Part shown: positions 36,094-45,726 of the stretch, piece after piece
How the letters are laid out: each line of letters begins with the position of its first letter
Position numbering within the stretch: the stretch's first letter is position 1
From: Telmatospirillum sp.
GTDB lineage: Bacteria > Pseudomonadota > Alphaproteobacteria > Rhodospirillales > Magnetospirillaceae
NCBI GenBank assembly: GCA_031291415.1
Contig: JARLJB010000065.1
Location: 1-64,000 of the forward strand
Direction of reading: 5' to 3'
Length of the DNA: 64,000 nt
The notes under the pieces: generated by a model
The model's input: the letters and a program-made list of their open reading frames with translations, nothing else
The model's database searches: none
What the model was told of the DNA's origin: nothing
Position numbers and translations under genes: made by a program

Positions 36094-36596
36094 AGCGGGG
36101 TCTCCCAGACGACGATTTCCAAGAGCCGTGCCTGACCGCCGCTTCTTGCCGCCACGACCGGTTTCAATCGTCGATACCAGTGACGACTGAGCTGTTCCGC
36201 TGTCGGGTTGGCGTCGAGGACGTAGAGCTTGGTGGCCATCCGGGTATCGGATGTCAGGCAGAAGCCGTCGCGCTCGACTTTCCGGCGGATATCGTCCTGC
36301 CAAACGGAGGCTGCGGCCGATTCGGGGCAGAACATGGCCAGCAGTTCAGTATCGCCGACATGAGCCAGGAACCCGTGGTCGCAGGGCACGTCAATTTCGG
36401 CCATCATCACGTCTTTGAGAAAACCGAAGTCGAGAACCATATCCGACTGTTCTCCATCGGTCTGCAGATGGTCGGCCTGGCAAGTCGCCTCGATGGTGTA
36501 GCGGTGACCATGCAGGTGCCGGCATTTCGAACCGTGAGTCATCACCCGATGGCCGGCGTCAATGGCGATCTGCCGCGTGACGGTAAAGGAAGTCAT
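36066..36596 (-). CDS. queD: 6-carboxy-5,6,7,8-tetrahydropterin synthase
   Basis: The 176-residue QueD-family enzyme makes 6-carboxytetrahydropterin from dihydroneopterin triphosphate for queuosine synthesis. Zinc ligands are in AGHRVM and CRHLHGHRY; the catalytic Cys lies in KCRHLHGH and the acid pair in VPCDHGFL. The length is above the usual 120-150, with an extra central segment (PESAAASVWQDDIRRK). ATG at 36596 starts the conserved MTSFTVTRQI. Downstream of queE by 72 bases on the same strand. Confidence 0.9.
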   Translation of the reverse strand: MTSFTVTRQIAIDAGHRVMTHGSKCRHLHGHRYTIEATCQADHLQTDGEQSDMVLDFGFLKDVMMAEIDVPCDHGFLAHVGDTELLAMFCPESAAASVWQDDIRRKVERDGFCLTSDTRMATKLYVLDANPTAEQLSRHWYRRLKPVVAARSGGQARLLEIVVWETPLCRAAYRES

Positions 36597-36668
36597 GGTG
36601 TGGAATACGTCCTTGAACGGGTCGGTCCGATTGACCGACAAAACCGATATTGTCCGATCTTCGAGGGC

Positions 36669-37295
36669 TCAGCGAAGGCCGACGACCTTATGCATTTGGA
36701 CGCCAAGACGCCACTGCGGATTTGCCAGACAGTAGGCGACGGCCGCCTTGGTGTTTGCCGCTCTGTCCGGACCATCCATCGGCTGCAGGAAAAAGTGGTC
36801 GAAAGCAAGGCCGGCGAAGGCGCCCGGCGGCGCTCCGGTTTGTGGAAAGACCAGCTTCAGTTCGTCGCCGCTTCGCAGCGCCAGGCGGGTGCCGGCCTTC
36901 GGGCTGACGCAGAGCCAGTCAATTCCGGCCGGACGATCCTGCGTGCCGTTGGTCTCGACCCCGATCTCGAATCCCTGGGCATGCAGTGCGTCGCAGAGCG
37001 GCGTGTCCAGTTGCAGCAGAGGTTCGCCGCCGGTGCAGACGACATAAGGCCGGCCGGTGACGCCACGCGGCCACAGAGCGGCGACCGAGGTCGCGAGAGA
37101 GCTTGCGTCGGCAAAGCGTCCGGCATCGGACCCGACGAAATCGGTGTCGCAGAAACGGCAGACGGCGCCAGCCCGGTCGATCTCGCGTCCAGACCACAGG
37201 TTGCAGCCGGTGAAGCGGCAGAAAACCGCCGGCCGTCCGGCCTGGGCGCCCTCTCCCTGCAAGGTGTAGAAAATCTCTTTGACCGAATAGCTCAT
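36669..37295 (-). CDS. queE: 7-carboxy-7-deazaguanine synthase (radical SAM)
   Basis: The 208-residue radical SAM enzyme contracts the pterin ring to 7-carboxy-7-deazaguanine. The FeS cysteines follow the spaced pattern C-x14-C-x2-C: TGCNLW, then CRFCDTDF. This is the variant known from Burkholderia QueE rather than the usual CxxxCxxC. TGGEPLLQ (SAM-binding GGE) and ETNGT are present. ATG at 37295 begins MSYSVKEIFYTLQGEGAQ, as in the family. queE-queD is a partial queuosine operon; queC and queF are not in the window. Confidence 0.94.
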   Translation of the reverse strand: MSYSVKEIFYTLQGEGAQAGRPAVFCRFTGCNLWSGREIDRAGAVCRFCDTDFVGSDAGRFADASSLATSVAALWPRGVTGRPYVVCTGGEPLLQLDTPLCDALHAQGFEIGVETNGTQDRPAGIDWLCVSPKAGTRLALRSGDELKLVFPQTGAPPGAFAGLAFDHFFLQPMDGPDRAANTKAAVAYCLANPQWRLGVQMHKVVGLR

Positions 37296-37498
37296 GGCCG
37301 ATTGCGTAAAGCCCGGTGAGGACGAGGTCAACCTTTTTAAAGGTCCCGGTTTTTCCGGGTCTCCAGTCAGTGCTCGAGCCTTGCTCCTCAGCCACTGCCC
37401 AATGCCCGATCAGGACGATGACAAACAGAAGGCTTGTCACACGTTCTTCGCTTGCAAGTGCCGGAAGTCCGCTTTAACTCGGCACATTGTCCCAAGCC

Positions 37499-38587
37499 AT
37501 GACGCGGGCGGTCCTGCCCGCCGCCGTGGTCGGCGAGGTTGGGCTCTCAACCTCAGCAGATAGGATCAGGCTCTTGCGAATCGCCATTGTCACCGACGCC
37601 TGGCACCCGCAGCCCAACGGCGTCGTCCGTGTCCTGTCGAGCCTTTGCGAACGGTTGGAGGCGGCGGGCCACACTCTGTTTGTCGTCGCCCCCGACTCGT
37701 TTCGAACGATTCCCTGTCCGACCTATTCGGAAATCCCCTTGGCCATCGGGGCCGGTCCGGGCGTCGCCCGCCAGCTCGACGCCTTTCGGCCGGAGGCTGT
37801 TCATATCGCCACCGAAGGGCCTCTCGGCTGGGCGGCCCGACGTCATTGCCTGCGCCGCGGCTGGCCTTTCACGACGGCCTACCACACCAAGTTTCCGCAA
37901 TATCTTCATGCGCGAACCCGGCTGCCGCTGGCCTGGCTTTACGGCGTGGTCCGCCGCTTCCATGCGCCGTCATCGGCCGTCATGGTGCCGTCTCATTCGG
38001 TGTTCGAGGAATTGACCCATTGGGGATTTTCCAACCTGCGGCAATGGTCGCATGGTGTCGATACCCAGATCTTCAGGCCGCAAGGCAAGACAGCCTTCGA
38101 TTTTCCGCGACCGATCTATCTTTTCGTCGGCCGGGTGACCATCGACAAGAACATCCCTGCCTTTCTCGATCTGCCGCTCGATGGAACGAAGGTGGTCGTC
38201 GGGTCGGGCCCCCAGCGCGATGCCCTGATGCGCCACTATCCCGCGGCGAAATTCGTCATCGCCTATGGAGACGCCCAGCTTTCCTCCTATTTTTCGGCCG
38301 CTGACGTCCTGGTCTTCCCCAGTCTTACCGACACTTTCGGATTAGTCATGCTGGAGGCATTGGCGTCGGGCGTGCCGGTCGCCGCTTTTCCCGTGGCCGG
38401 ACCCCGCGACGTATTGTCCCGGGTTTCTCCCGGCTGTCCGGTCGGTGTTCTCGATGAAGATCTCGCATCGGCGGCGATCCGGGCCCGACCTCTGTCGCCA
38501 GCCGATTGTCGCGCCTACGCCGAACGGTTTTCCTGGGATCACGTGGTTACCCAGTTTCTCGACTATTTGGCCCCGGTTCCGCTGTAG
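37499..38587 (+). CDS. GT4-family glycosyltransferase
   Basis: The protein of about 362 residues has the GT-B fold. RIAIVTDAWHPQPNGVVRVL opens the N-terminal domain, TAYHTKFPQYLH and VPSHSVFEEL follow, and the donor domain has FVGRVTIDKN, GSGPQ and the EX7E motif as FPSLTDTFGLVMLEALASGVPV. It resembles diacylglycerol or mannosyl transferases of the SqdX/MgtA type, but the acceptor is unknown. The start is uncertain: ATG at 37499 has no ribosome site, and a TTG near 37573 follows AGGATCAGG. Divergent from queE. Confidence 0.85.
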   Translation: MTRAVLPAAVVGEVGLSTSADRIRLLRIAIVTDAWHPQPNGVVRVLSSLCERLEAAGHTLFVVAPDSFRTIPCPTYSEIPLAIGAGPGVARQLDAFRPEAVHIATEGPLGWAARRHCLRRGWPFTTAYHTKFPQYLHARTRLPLAWLYGVVRRFHAPSSAVMVPSHSVFEELTHWGFSNLRQWSHGVDTQIFRPQGKTAFDFPRPIYLFVGRVTIDKNIPAFLDLPLDGTKVVVGSGPQRDALMRHYPAAKFVIAYGDAQLSSYFSAADVLVFPSLTDTFGLVMLEALASGVPVAAFPVAGPRDVLSRVSPGCPVGVLDEDLASAAIRARPLSPADCRAYAERFSWDHVVTQFLDYLAPVPL

Positions 38588-38841
38588 GCGGACAGATAAG
38601 TTTGTACAATCGCTGAACCAAGACAAGTCCTTGCGACAGCCGCCGCAAGTCAGGGTGCACTCCGCCATATTTCCGCTCGATGATCCTGCCATGGTGACAT
38701 CATCGTCGGTAAATTGGATACATTCCTCGGTGTTATTATTGAACGGGGATCTCTGATCGGCCCGTACGCTATTCTCACGTGCCGGTCGGTGTCGGGGCCC
38801 CGGAAGACAAGAGACATCGAACCTGCATTTCCGGAGGCCCT

Positions 38842-39648
38842 GTGGAAACCTATCTGACTGCTTTGCTGTTAGGCCTGATTGAGGGCTTGACTGAATTTCT
38901 GCCGGTCTCGTCGACTGGTCATCTGATCCTGGCGGGCGATTTGCTCGGTTTCAAGGGACCGAGCGACAAGACATTCGAGATCGTTATTCAGCTTGGTGCC
39001 ATTCTGGCAGTCTGCGTGGTCTATTGGCGGAAACTGTGGGGCGCGGCGGCGGGAATATTCTCCGACGCCAACTCCCAAGCGTTCGTGCGCAATGTCCTGG
39101 TCGCATTCTTGCCTGCCGCCATCGTCGGCGCCGTCGCCTACAAATATATCAAGGCTATGCTGGAAAGCCCGATGGTGGTGGCGGTCTCCCTGGTGGTCGG
39201 CGGTGTCGCCATTCTGGTGATCGAGCGCCTGGCGAAAAATGCGCGGATCAATTCGATCGAAGCGATGTCGACCGGCTTGGCATTGAAGATCGGCCTCTGT
39301 CAGGTTCTTGCCATGATCCCCGGCGTATCGCGGGCCGGGGCCACCATTATGGGCTCCATGCTCTTGGGCGTCGAACGCCGCGCGGCGGCCGAATTTTCCT
39401 TCTTCCTGGCCATTCCGACCATGGTCGGTGCCACAGTGTTCTCGCTTTACAAAGCTCGCGGTGACCTTTCCTTCGACGGCGCTGCGCTGATCGCCGTGGG
39501 CTTCGTCATGGCCTTTCTGTCGGCGTTGTTGGTGGTGCGCGGTTTCATCGGCTTCATCGGTCGTCATGGCTTTGCGCCGTTCGCCTGGTACCGCATCGTG
39601 GTGGGGTTGGCGGCCATCGGGATTCTGCTGACGCAAAGCTGGCGGTAA
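38842..39648 (+). CDS. uppP: Undecaprenyl-diphosphatase
   Basis: The 268-residue BacA/UppP membrane phosphatase recycles undecaprenyl diphosphate for wall and LPS synthesis and gives bacitracin resistance. Motifs: GLIEGLTEFLPVSSTGHLIL near the N terminus and PGVSRAGATIMGSMLLG (about 168-184), with about seven membrane segments. Start is GTG at 38842, six bases after GGAGG; the reading further up is not conserved. Confidence 0.96.
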   Translation: METYLTALLLGLIEGLTEFLPVSSTGHLILAGDLLGFKGPSDKTFEIVIQLGAILAVCVVYWRKLWGAAAGIFSDANSQAFVRNVLVAFLPAAIVGAVAYKYIKAMLESPMVVAVSLVVGGVAILVIERLAKNARINSIEAMSTGLALKIGLCQVLAMIPGVSRAGATIMGSMLLGVERRAAAEFSFFLAIPTMVGATVFSLYKARGDLSFDGAALIAVGFVMAFLSALLVVRGFIGFIGRHGFAPFAWYRIVVGLAAIGILLTQSWR

Positions 39649-39673
39649 AGATCTGACCGATGAGTCCTTGGAC

Positions 39674-39702
39674 CAGGAGTCGGGGCGGGCGTCTCGCCCG
39701 TC
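39674..39702. repeat. Short GC hairpin downstream of uppP
   Basis: CGGGCG-TCT-CGCCCG with extra wobble pairs lies 30-50 bases after the uppP stop. It may act as a terminator for uppP. It shares the GAGACG core with the REP-like elements at 33.5 and 55.5 kb, but is otherwise different. Confidence 0.4.
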
Positions 39703-39834
39703 CTTTGGCGAAGCCGAAAGCCCAAGCATTTCCGCCACTTCCGCGCCGGAGAATCAAGCGTTAGAGTCCCACCACGAGAGTCCGTCGAAAACGAAACGGT
39801 GGCGCCATCCTTTGATGTGACTCGTTTGCCGGTG

Positions 39835-40860
39835 TCAGACGCCGTGTCCGTGGCGATGATGAGCGTCGGGAAAATGGGGATGACGGTGGATCATCGGTTC
39901 GTGCCGATGCGGATGGGTGTGCACGCCCGGAGGATTATCGTCGTGATGGCGGTGGTGCTCGTCATGCTCATGGGCATGGTCGTGCTCCATGGCCAGGTGG
40001 CGATGGTCGTGCTCATGACGCTCGGTCAGATGCAGCCAGATACCGATACCCATCAGAGCCGCCGCCGCCGCCAGACGTGGCGTAACCGTTTCTCCCAGTA
40101 ACGGCACGGAGATGATCGCCCCGACGAACGGCGCGGTGGAAAAATAGGCTCCGGTTCTCGCGGTTCCCAACTCCCGCAATCCGACGACAAAGGCGACGAG
40201 ACTGATGCCGTAACCAAGGAAGCCGACGGTACCGGCGGCGGCGGCGGTTGTGGCAGAGGGGATCGGCGCCCCCATGGCGACGGCCAACACGATATTGGTC
40301 ACGCCGGCGCCCAGTCCTTTGAAAGCGGCAATCTGCAACGGATCGGACAGCGACACCTTGCGGGTCAGGTTATTGTCGATGGCCCAGCACAGGCAGGCGG
40401 CCAGAACGGCAAGAGAGGACTATGACGGTTCGACGGAGCCGGTCGGCCAGGCGAGGACGCAAGCTCCCGCCACGATGGCGAACATGCCGAGCACGATGCG
40501 CCGGTCGGCGTTTTCCTTGAACACCACCCATGCCAGCCCGGCGGTCATCACCCCTTCGGCATTCAGCAGCAGCGACGAGGTGGCGGCCGACGTTCCCGAC
40601 AATCCATACATGAGCAGCACCGGACCGGCGACGCCACCCGAAAGAATGGCACCGGCCAGCCACGGCCATTCCCGGGAACTCAGCCTCGATCGCTCTCCCC
40701 GGATCGCCAGCCTGATGGCTGTCAGGCCAAATCCCGAGCCCAGGTACAAGATGCCAGCCAGCAGCCATGGATCGATGCCGCCGAGCAGAAGCTTGGCGAA
40801 TGGAGTGCTGCCGCCGAACAGAACAGCGGCGGCAAGTGCCGCCAGAATACCTTTGTGCAT
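39835..40860 (-). pseudogene. DMT/EamA-family transporter interrupted by one in-frame amber codon
   Basis: Ten-segment drug/metabolite transporter of about 341 codons. The first EamA half (MHKGILAALAAAVLFGG..., to VLAWPTGSVEPS) ends at TAG, 40422-40420. Reading through that one codon, without any shift, gives SSLAVLAACLCWAIDNNLTRKVS, the conserved start of the second half, and continues to 39835. So only a nonsense base separates the halves. TGG to TAG would restore a Trp. The C-terminal tail of about 60 residues is very His-rich (HEHDHRH, HEHDEHHRHH, HRHEPMIHRHPH), typical of metal-related members. It lies 45 bases after a GntR gene. Sequencing error, recent decay or suppression are all possible. 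Confidence 0.85.
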
Positions 40861-40905
40861 GGTTTCGGAACCAGAATAGGGGGGGCGGTCCACCGATCGG
40901 AACTA

Positions 40906-41673
40906 CTATTCCGTCGTTGTTCCGGCATAAGGGCCGTCGTCGCCCCGCCTCCGATACTGTTCGATGACGTCTTCCAGATGGAGCCTCATCGTGCGGCGCG
41001 CGTCATCTCCGTCGCCGTCGCGAATCGTCTGATAAAGTCTTTCGTGCTGAGCTTGGACTTCGGTGAAATAGCTGCGCCAGACTTCGGGGTTCTTGAGCTC
41101 GGGATTGACCTCGCGGCCGGGACTGAGGCTGTTGCGCAGAAAATGGATGAACCGCTGGAAATAGGGATTTCCCGTTCCCGCAGCGATTGCCAGGTGAAAT
41201 TCGTAGTCCGGGTCGCCAATGCCGGTTCCGGCGCGAATGGCCTCGCCCATACGGTCGAGACTGCGCTGCATCCGTTCTAGGCAACGGTCGTCGCGTTCGG
41301 CGGCGGCTAACCCGGCGGCTTCAACTTCGACGGCCAAACGCAATTGCAGGACATAAAGGATCTGAGGCAGCGACGTCATTTCCTCGGGCGCGATGCGAAA
41401 CGGCATCCCCAAAGGATTTTTGGCGACGAAAGCGCCGGAGCCCTGGCGGGTGACGACGAGTCCTTCCGCCTTGAGGGAGGCAAAGGCCTCGCGGATGACG
41501 GTTCGACTGACGCCGAAACGCGCGATCAGTTCCTGCTCAGTCGGCAAACGATCGCCAGGTTTATAGCTGCCGGAGCGGATTTCCGCACCCAGCCGTTCAA
41601 TGACCTGGCTGCGCCGCGATATGGCGGGGGCGAGAGGTGCGATGGGATACGGCGGAGGTTTCTGGTCGGCCAT
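40906..41673 (-). CDS. GntR/FadR-family regulator
   Basis: The 255-residue regulator has the winged helix VIERLGAEIRSGSYKPGDRLPTEQELIARFGVSRTVIREAFASLKAEGL and an FCD domain with EFHLAIAAGTGNPYFQRFI. ATG at 41673 is used; a longer frame to 41748 has no family match. It is 255 bases after the uxaC stop on the same strand and just before the broken transporter. A uronate-related effector is likely from its place. ACGTTTC-N9-GAAACGT at 41747-41769 may be its own operator. Confidence 0.88.
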   Translation of the reverse strand: MADQKPPPYPIAPLAPAISRRSQVIERLGAEIRSGSYKPGDRLPTEQELIARFGVSRTVIREAFASLKAEGLVVTRQGSGAFVAKNPLGMPFRIAPEEMTSLPQILYVLQLRLAVEVEAAGLAAAERDDRCLERMQRSLDRMGEAIRAGTGIGDPDYEFHLAIAAGTGNPYFQRFIHFLRNSLSPGREVNPELKNPEVWRSYFTEVQAQHERLYQTIRDGDGDDARRTMRLHLEDVIEQYRRRGDDGPYAGTTTE

Positions 41674-41746
41674 CAGGCTCAAACAAAAATGAAAAATAGG
41701 GCTGAAGAAAGAACCTTCGCTGATTTTCGCGTCGGGCGCTAGAGGC

Positions 41747-41769
41747 ACGTTTCATCTTTACCGAAACGT
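41747..41769. promoter_or_regulatory. Possible operator of the 41-kb GntR regulator
   Basis: The 7-base arms ACGTTTC (41747-41753) and GAAACGT (41763-41769) are exact reverse complements, 75-95 bases upstream of the regulator start. One copy only, so support is weak. Confidence 0.3.
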
Positions 41770-41830
41770 ATCATCCAGCCCGAGCGACGCTTCTCGCCGG
41801 CCAAAGCTGGAGGCAAAGGCCGCGACGCAA

Positions 41831-41866
41831 CGGGCCGGACCCTCGGTTTGACGAGGGCCCGGCCCG
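41831..41866 (-). terminator. Terminator hairpin after uxaC
   Basis: CGGGCCGGACCCTCG (41831-41845) and CGAGGGCCCGGCCCG (41852-41866) pair over 15 positions with one wobble, around GTTTGA. It starts about 60 bases beyond the uxaC stop on the minus strand. Confidence 0.65.
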
Positions 41867-41927
41867 GTAGTCCCGGATGGGGCGCGGCCGTCTCGTTCGG
41901 CCTCCGGGGAATGATGTGACGCTTCGG

Positions 41928-43346
41928 TTAGAGCTTGTAGGCCTTCTTGACGAGCCGGTAGGTCAGGTCCAACGCGACCTCGAGGGCTTCATCCATGTCC
42001 AGACGATGCTCTGCCACCAGCCGCCCGAGGAAACCTGCATCCACACGCCGGGCGACGTCGTGACGGGCCGGGATCGACAGGAAGGCGCGGGTGTCGTCGT
42101 TGAAGCCCACGGTATTGTAGAAACCGGCGGTCTCGGTGACCTGCTCGCGATAGCGCTTCATGCCTTCCGGGCTGTCATGGAACCACCAGGCCGGTCCCAA
42201 TTTGACGGCAGGGAAGTGGCCGGCAATCGGCGCCAGTTCACGCGAATAGACGGTCTCATCGAGGGTGAAGAGAATGATCGTCAGCTTGCGTTCGTTACCG
42301 AACCGGTCGAGCAACGGTTTCAGGGCGTGGACATAATCGGTCTGCGTCGGGATGTCGTCGCCCTTGGCTTCGCCGAATACCCGTTTGACCAGCGGGTTGT
42401 AGCTGCGGGTGGCGCCGGGATGGATTTGCATGGTCAGACCGTCTTCGAGGCTCATCTGGGCCATCTCGGTCATCATTTGGCCGCGGAACAGTTCCACGTC
42501 GGCCGGGCTGGCATTGCCCTTGATCACCCGGTTGAACAGCGCCTCGGCCTCGGTCTTCGGCAGATCGGCGGTGAAAGCCGTCGGATGCCCATGGTCGGTC
42601 GAGGTGCAGCCGCCATTTTCAATGAAATAGCGACGGCGGTCGAACAACGCCTCGAGATATCCCTTCCAGGTCTTGGTGTCCTTGCCGGTGATCTTGCCCA
42701 ATTCGGCGACATTGGCGAGGAAGTTGGGGGTGTCGGGGTCGACCACGATGTCGGGACGATAGGCGGTGACCATGCGGCGGCTCCAGCCGCTGGCCTTGAC
42801 CTTCTTGTGGTGCCGGAGATCGTCGAGCGGCGTCTCGGTGGTCGACAGAACCTCGATGTTGAACCGTTCGAACAAGGCGCGCGGACGGAATTCCGGACGC
42901 TGCAGACAATCGGCGATGTGATCGTAAAGCTTGTCGGCGTTGGCCGGCGTCAGCCGCTCGGTGATGCCCAGCACGGCCTGGAAGGCGTGATCGAGCCACA
43001 TTCGGCTTGGCGTGCCGCGGAGCAGGTGGATGTTCTCGGCGAAGCGATGCCAGATCTTGCGTTTGTCGGTTTCCACGGGGCCGCCGTCGACACGGGGCAC
43101 GCCGAGGTCTTCCATTTTCACGCCCTGGCTGTAGAGCATGCGAAAGACATAGTGGTCGGGGATGATGAACAGGCTCGACGGGTCGGGGAACGGAATGTCG
43201 TCGGCGAACCAGGCGGGGTTGGTGTGGCCGTGCGGGCTGACGATCGGCAATCCGGCGATCGTCTTATAGATCGTGCGCGCGGCTTCGCGTGCGGCGGGTT
43301 CGGCCGGAAACAGCCGGTCCGGATGAAGGGTGAGGGTGGCAGACAT
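41928..43346 (-). CDS. uxaC: Glucuronate/galacturonate isomerase
   Basis: The 472-residue UxaC interconverts D-glucuronate with fructuronate and D-galacturonate with tagaturonate. Family motifs: LPIVSPHGHTNP (metal-binding HxH), FFIPDHYVFRMLYSQGV-like IIPDHYVFRM, STTETPLDDL, and GPAWWFHDSPEGM near the C terminus. Length is normal. AAGGAG precedes the ATG. Last gene of the rraA-uxaA-SDR-uxaC operon; 52 bases separate it from the SDR. Confidence 0.96.
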   Translation of the reverse strand: MSATLTLHPDRLFPAEPAAREAARTIYKTIAGLPIVSPHGHTNPAWFADDIPFPDPSSLFIIPDHYVFRMLYSQGVKMEDLGVPRVDGGPVETDKRKIWHRFAENIHLLRGTPSRMWLDHAFQAVLGITERLTPANADKLYDHIADCLQRPEFRPRALFERFNIEVLSTTETPLDDLRHHKKVKASGWSRRMVTAYRPDIVVDPDTPNFLANVAELGKITGKDTKTWKGYLEALFDRRRYFIENGGCTSTDHGHPTAFTADLPKTEAEALFNRVIKGNASPADVELFRGQMMTEMAQMSLEDGLTMQIHPGATRSYNPLVKRVFGEAKGDDIPTQTDYVHALKPLLDRFGNERKLTIILFTLDETVYSRELAPIAGHFPAVKLGPAWWFHDSPEGMKRYREQVTETAGFYNTVGFNDDTRAFLSIPARHDVARRVDAGFLGRLVAEHRLDMDEALEVALDLTYRLVKKAYKL

Positions 43347-43398
43347 GGCGGTGGAAAACTCCTTGTCTTGGGCGTCGCGGCGGTTCTATGGCCGGCGA

Positions 43399-44172
43399 TC
43401 AGAAACCCTGGCTGGCGCCGCCGTCGATCGGCAGCAGCGTACCGGTTACGAATTTGGCGGCCGGCGAGCAGAGATAGACGGCGGCCCAGCCGATGTCGGC
43501 GGGTTCGCCGAAGCGGGCCATCGGAGTGCGCGACAGGATCTTGTTCGTCCGGTTTTCGTCGCCCGAAAGCGCTTTGCGCAGCATCGGCGATTCGATCCAG
43601 CCCGGTGCGATGGCGTTGACCCGGACGCCATGCTCGGCCACTTCGGCCGAAAGGCCCCGGACCATGCCGACGTAAGCGGACTTCGCCGCCGAATAGGCGA
43701 TGACTTGCGGCATGCCGATCAGCGAGGTCATCGAGGCGGTGAACAGGATCGAGCCATGCTTGGCCTTGATCATGCCGGGCAACACATAGCGGCACAGGTT
43801 GTGGGCTGCCAGAACATGCGTGTTCATCAGTTCGCCGAATGCCTCGACAGTGGTGTCGACAGCGAATTTCTTGAGATGAATACCGGCATTGTTGACCAGG
43901 ATGGAGATCGGGCCGACGCGCCCGGAGATCCGCTCGACAAGGGCTTCGACTTTGTCGAAGGCGGTAATGTCGGCCACTTCGTAGAAGGCGTTGGCGCCGA
44001 TCTTGGCACAGGCTTCCTTGAGCAGAGCCTCGCGGCGGCCGACGATGACCACCTTGGCTCCGGCCTTGGCCATGCATTCGGCCATCGCCAATCCCAAACC
44101 GCTGCCGCCTCCGGTAATAAGGGCTATCTCGCCGTCGAGGCGAAAGACTTTGCTCGAACAATCATCAGTCAT
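43399..44172 (-). CDS. SDR oxidoreductase in the uxa operon, presumed tagaturonate/fructuronate reductase
   Basis: The 257-residue short-chain dehydrogenase has [12 protein letters not shown] (cofactor), [28 protein letters not shown] (Ser-Tyr-Lys site) and [10 protein letters not shown] at the end. It sits exactly where uxaB would be expected, between altronate dehydratase and uronate isomerase, and no long-chain UxaB homologue is in the window. It therefore probably reduces tagaturonate to altronate. That is inference from position; SDRs of this type also act on other ketoacids. The ATG overlaps the uxaA stop (ATGA). Confidence 0.82.
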   Translation of the reverse strand: MTDDCSSKVFRLDGEIALITGGGSGLGLAMAECMAKAGAKVVIVGRREALLKEACAKIGANAFYEVADITAFDKVEALVERISGRVGPISILVNNAGIHLKKFAVDTTVEAFGELMNTHVLAAHNLCRYVLPGMIKAKHGSILFTASMTSLIGMPQVIAYSAAKSAYVGMVRGLSAEVAEHGVRVNAIAPGWIESPMLRKALSGDENRTNKILSRTPMARFGEPADIGWAAVYLCSPAAKFVTGTLLPIDGGASQGF

Positions 44173-45383
44173 TTCTTGCAATCCCGTTTTTGTGTTGGTT
44201 CGTCTTGATGCTTGTACATGACGAAATATTCGCGATGACCCAGGGCCTCCGGCTTGCTTGGCTGCCCGGACGCCACTGAAGCCACCATCTCTCCCAATTC
44301 GGTCGCCGCGCCGTCGAGCGAGATCTGGCCGGCGAGAACACGGCCGGCGTCGAAGTCCATATCTTCGGCCATCCGTTCGAAGGTGCGGCTGTTGCCTGTC
44401 ACCTTGATCAGTGGTGCCACCGGAGAGCCGATGACGCTGCCGCGGCCGGTGACGAACATCACCACCTGGCTGCCGCCGCTGATCAGGTCCATGATTCCCT
44501 CGGTGTCATTGGGGTTGGTGTACCCAAATCCCATGAAATGGTCGTCGGGGACGCTGTCCATGATCCACAGCCCCGCCCATGGCGGCTGCTGTCCGACCTT
44601 GATGACCCCCTGGATCGGCTGGGAACCGCTCTTGGCAAAGGCCCCCATGCTCTTCTCTTCGATGGTGGTCAGCCCACCGGCGAAGTTGCCCGGCGACACC
44701 GAATACTGTCGGACCTGCTGGCAATAGCGAACCGCCTTGTCGTAGGCGAATTCGAGTTGGGTCCTGGCCTGGGGCGTGGCGGCGCGGTCGAGAATGATAT
44801 CCTTGAGACCGATCATCTCGACGATCTCTTCACAGATCGCCGTGCCGCCATTGTCGATCAGACGGTCGAAGAATGTGCCGACCACCGGATTGCCGACGAA
44901 ACCACTGGTGCCGTCGGAACCGCCGCATTCGCAGCCGATGGTCAAATCGCCGAAGCCCATCGCCGCGCGGGGGGTGTCGCGATCGATCGTTCGCCGCAAG
45001 TCGGCGAGGATCGCCTTGCCCCTCTCGACAGACGATCGCGTGCCGCCGACGTCCTGAATGAAGAACGAAGCAGCCGGTCGGCCGCTTTTCAGGGCGACGT
45101 CGGCGATTTTGGCCGGTTGGGTGTATTCGCATCCCAGTCCGACGGCCAGGACCGCTCCGACATTCGGATGGCGGGCCAGGGAAAGGATCAGGCGAATGGC
45201 GTATTGGTTGTCATAGCATCCCGGGAAGCCGATGACATGCACGCCGTCCTCGCCATTGGCGATGGCATGGGCGACGTGACATGCACATTCGACGGTGTAG
45301 ATGATCAGGACAGTATTGCGGACGCCCTTGCGGCCATCGTCGCGCAGATATCCAGACCACGCCAGATTGAGTGGATCAGTCAT
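44169..45383 (-). CDS. uxaA: Altronate dehydratase, large (catalytic) subunit
   Basis: The 404-residue protein of the UxaA/GarD family dehydrates altronate to 2-keto-3-deoxygluconate. Signatures: [13 protein letters not shown], the cysteine motif [31 protein letters not shown] and [16 protein letters not shown]. In E. coli the SAF domain is fused at the N terminus; here it is the separate gene just upstream, overlapping by eight bases. Start ATG at 45383. Confidence 0.94.
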   Translation of the reverse strand: MTDPLNLAWSGYLRDDGRKGVRNTVLIIYTVECACHVAHAIANGEDGVHVIGFPGCYDNQYAIRLILSLARHPNVGAVLAVGLGCEYTQPAKIADVALKSGRPAASFFIQDVGGTRSSVERGKAILADLRRTIDRDTPRAAMGFGDLTIGCECGGSDGTSGFVGNPVVGTFFDRLIDNGGTAICEEIVEMIGLKDIILDRAATPQARTQLEFAYDKAVRYCQQVRQYSVSPGNFAGGLTTIEEKSMGAFAKSGSQPIQGVIKVGQQPPWAGLWIMDSVPDDHFMGFGYTNPNDTEGIMDLISGGSQVVMFVTGRGSVIGSPVAPLIKVTGNSRTFERMAEDMDFDAGRVLAGQISLDGAATELGEMVASVASGQPSKPEALGHREYFVMYKHQDEPTQKRDCKK

Positions 45384-45708
45384 ATTTTGTGTCCGTCGTC
45401 GCGCCGGTGTGGAGATCAAGGCTGCCGGAACGGGCGTCGAAGTTGCTCCGGCAATTGTGCAGATGCACCCACTGGCCAGGCGAGATCGGCTGACTGGCGG
45501 TGCCGATCGGCACTCCGAACTTGATGACGGCCTCGCCGCCCGCAATGTTCGTGAGCGCCACCTTGTGTCCCAGCTCGATTGGGCTGGAGAGGGTTATCGA
45601 GGTGGTTCTTTCGCCACCTCCCCGGACCTCGACCGGACCAATGTCGGCATCGGCCAGTAACGTGGCGACGTTGTCCGCAGGGTTTATCTTGAAACATCGA
45701 ACGGTCAT
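45376..45708 (-). CDS. Altronate dehydratase, small SAF-domain subunit
   Basis: The 110-residue SAF-domain protein corresponds to the N-terminal part of single-chain UxaA. Motifs: [25 protein letters not shown] (the HKVAL is the family hallmark) and [14 protein letters not shown]. Its end overlaps the large-subunit start, so the two are translated together. The two-gene form is common outside enterobacteria. Confidence 0.92.
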   Translation of the reverse strand: MTVRCFKINPADNVATLLADADIGPVEVRGGGERTTSITLSSPIELGHKVALTNIAGGEAVIKFGVPIGTASQPISPGQWVHLHNCRSNFDARSGSLDLHTGATTDTKYD

Positions 45709-45726
45709 TGCCGCCTCATCGGGCCA

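Noticed and set aside
41877-43619. Plus-strand open frame of 580 codons opposite uxaC
   Set aside because: Antisense of uxaC and of the SDR end. No family features, and uxaC is unmistakable.
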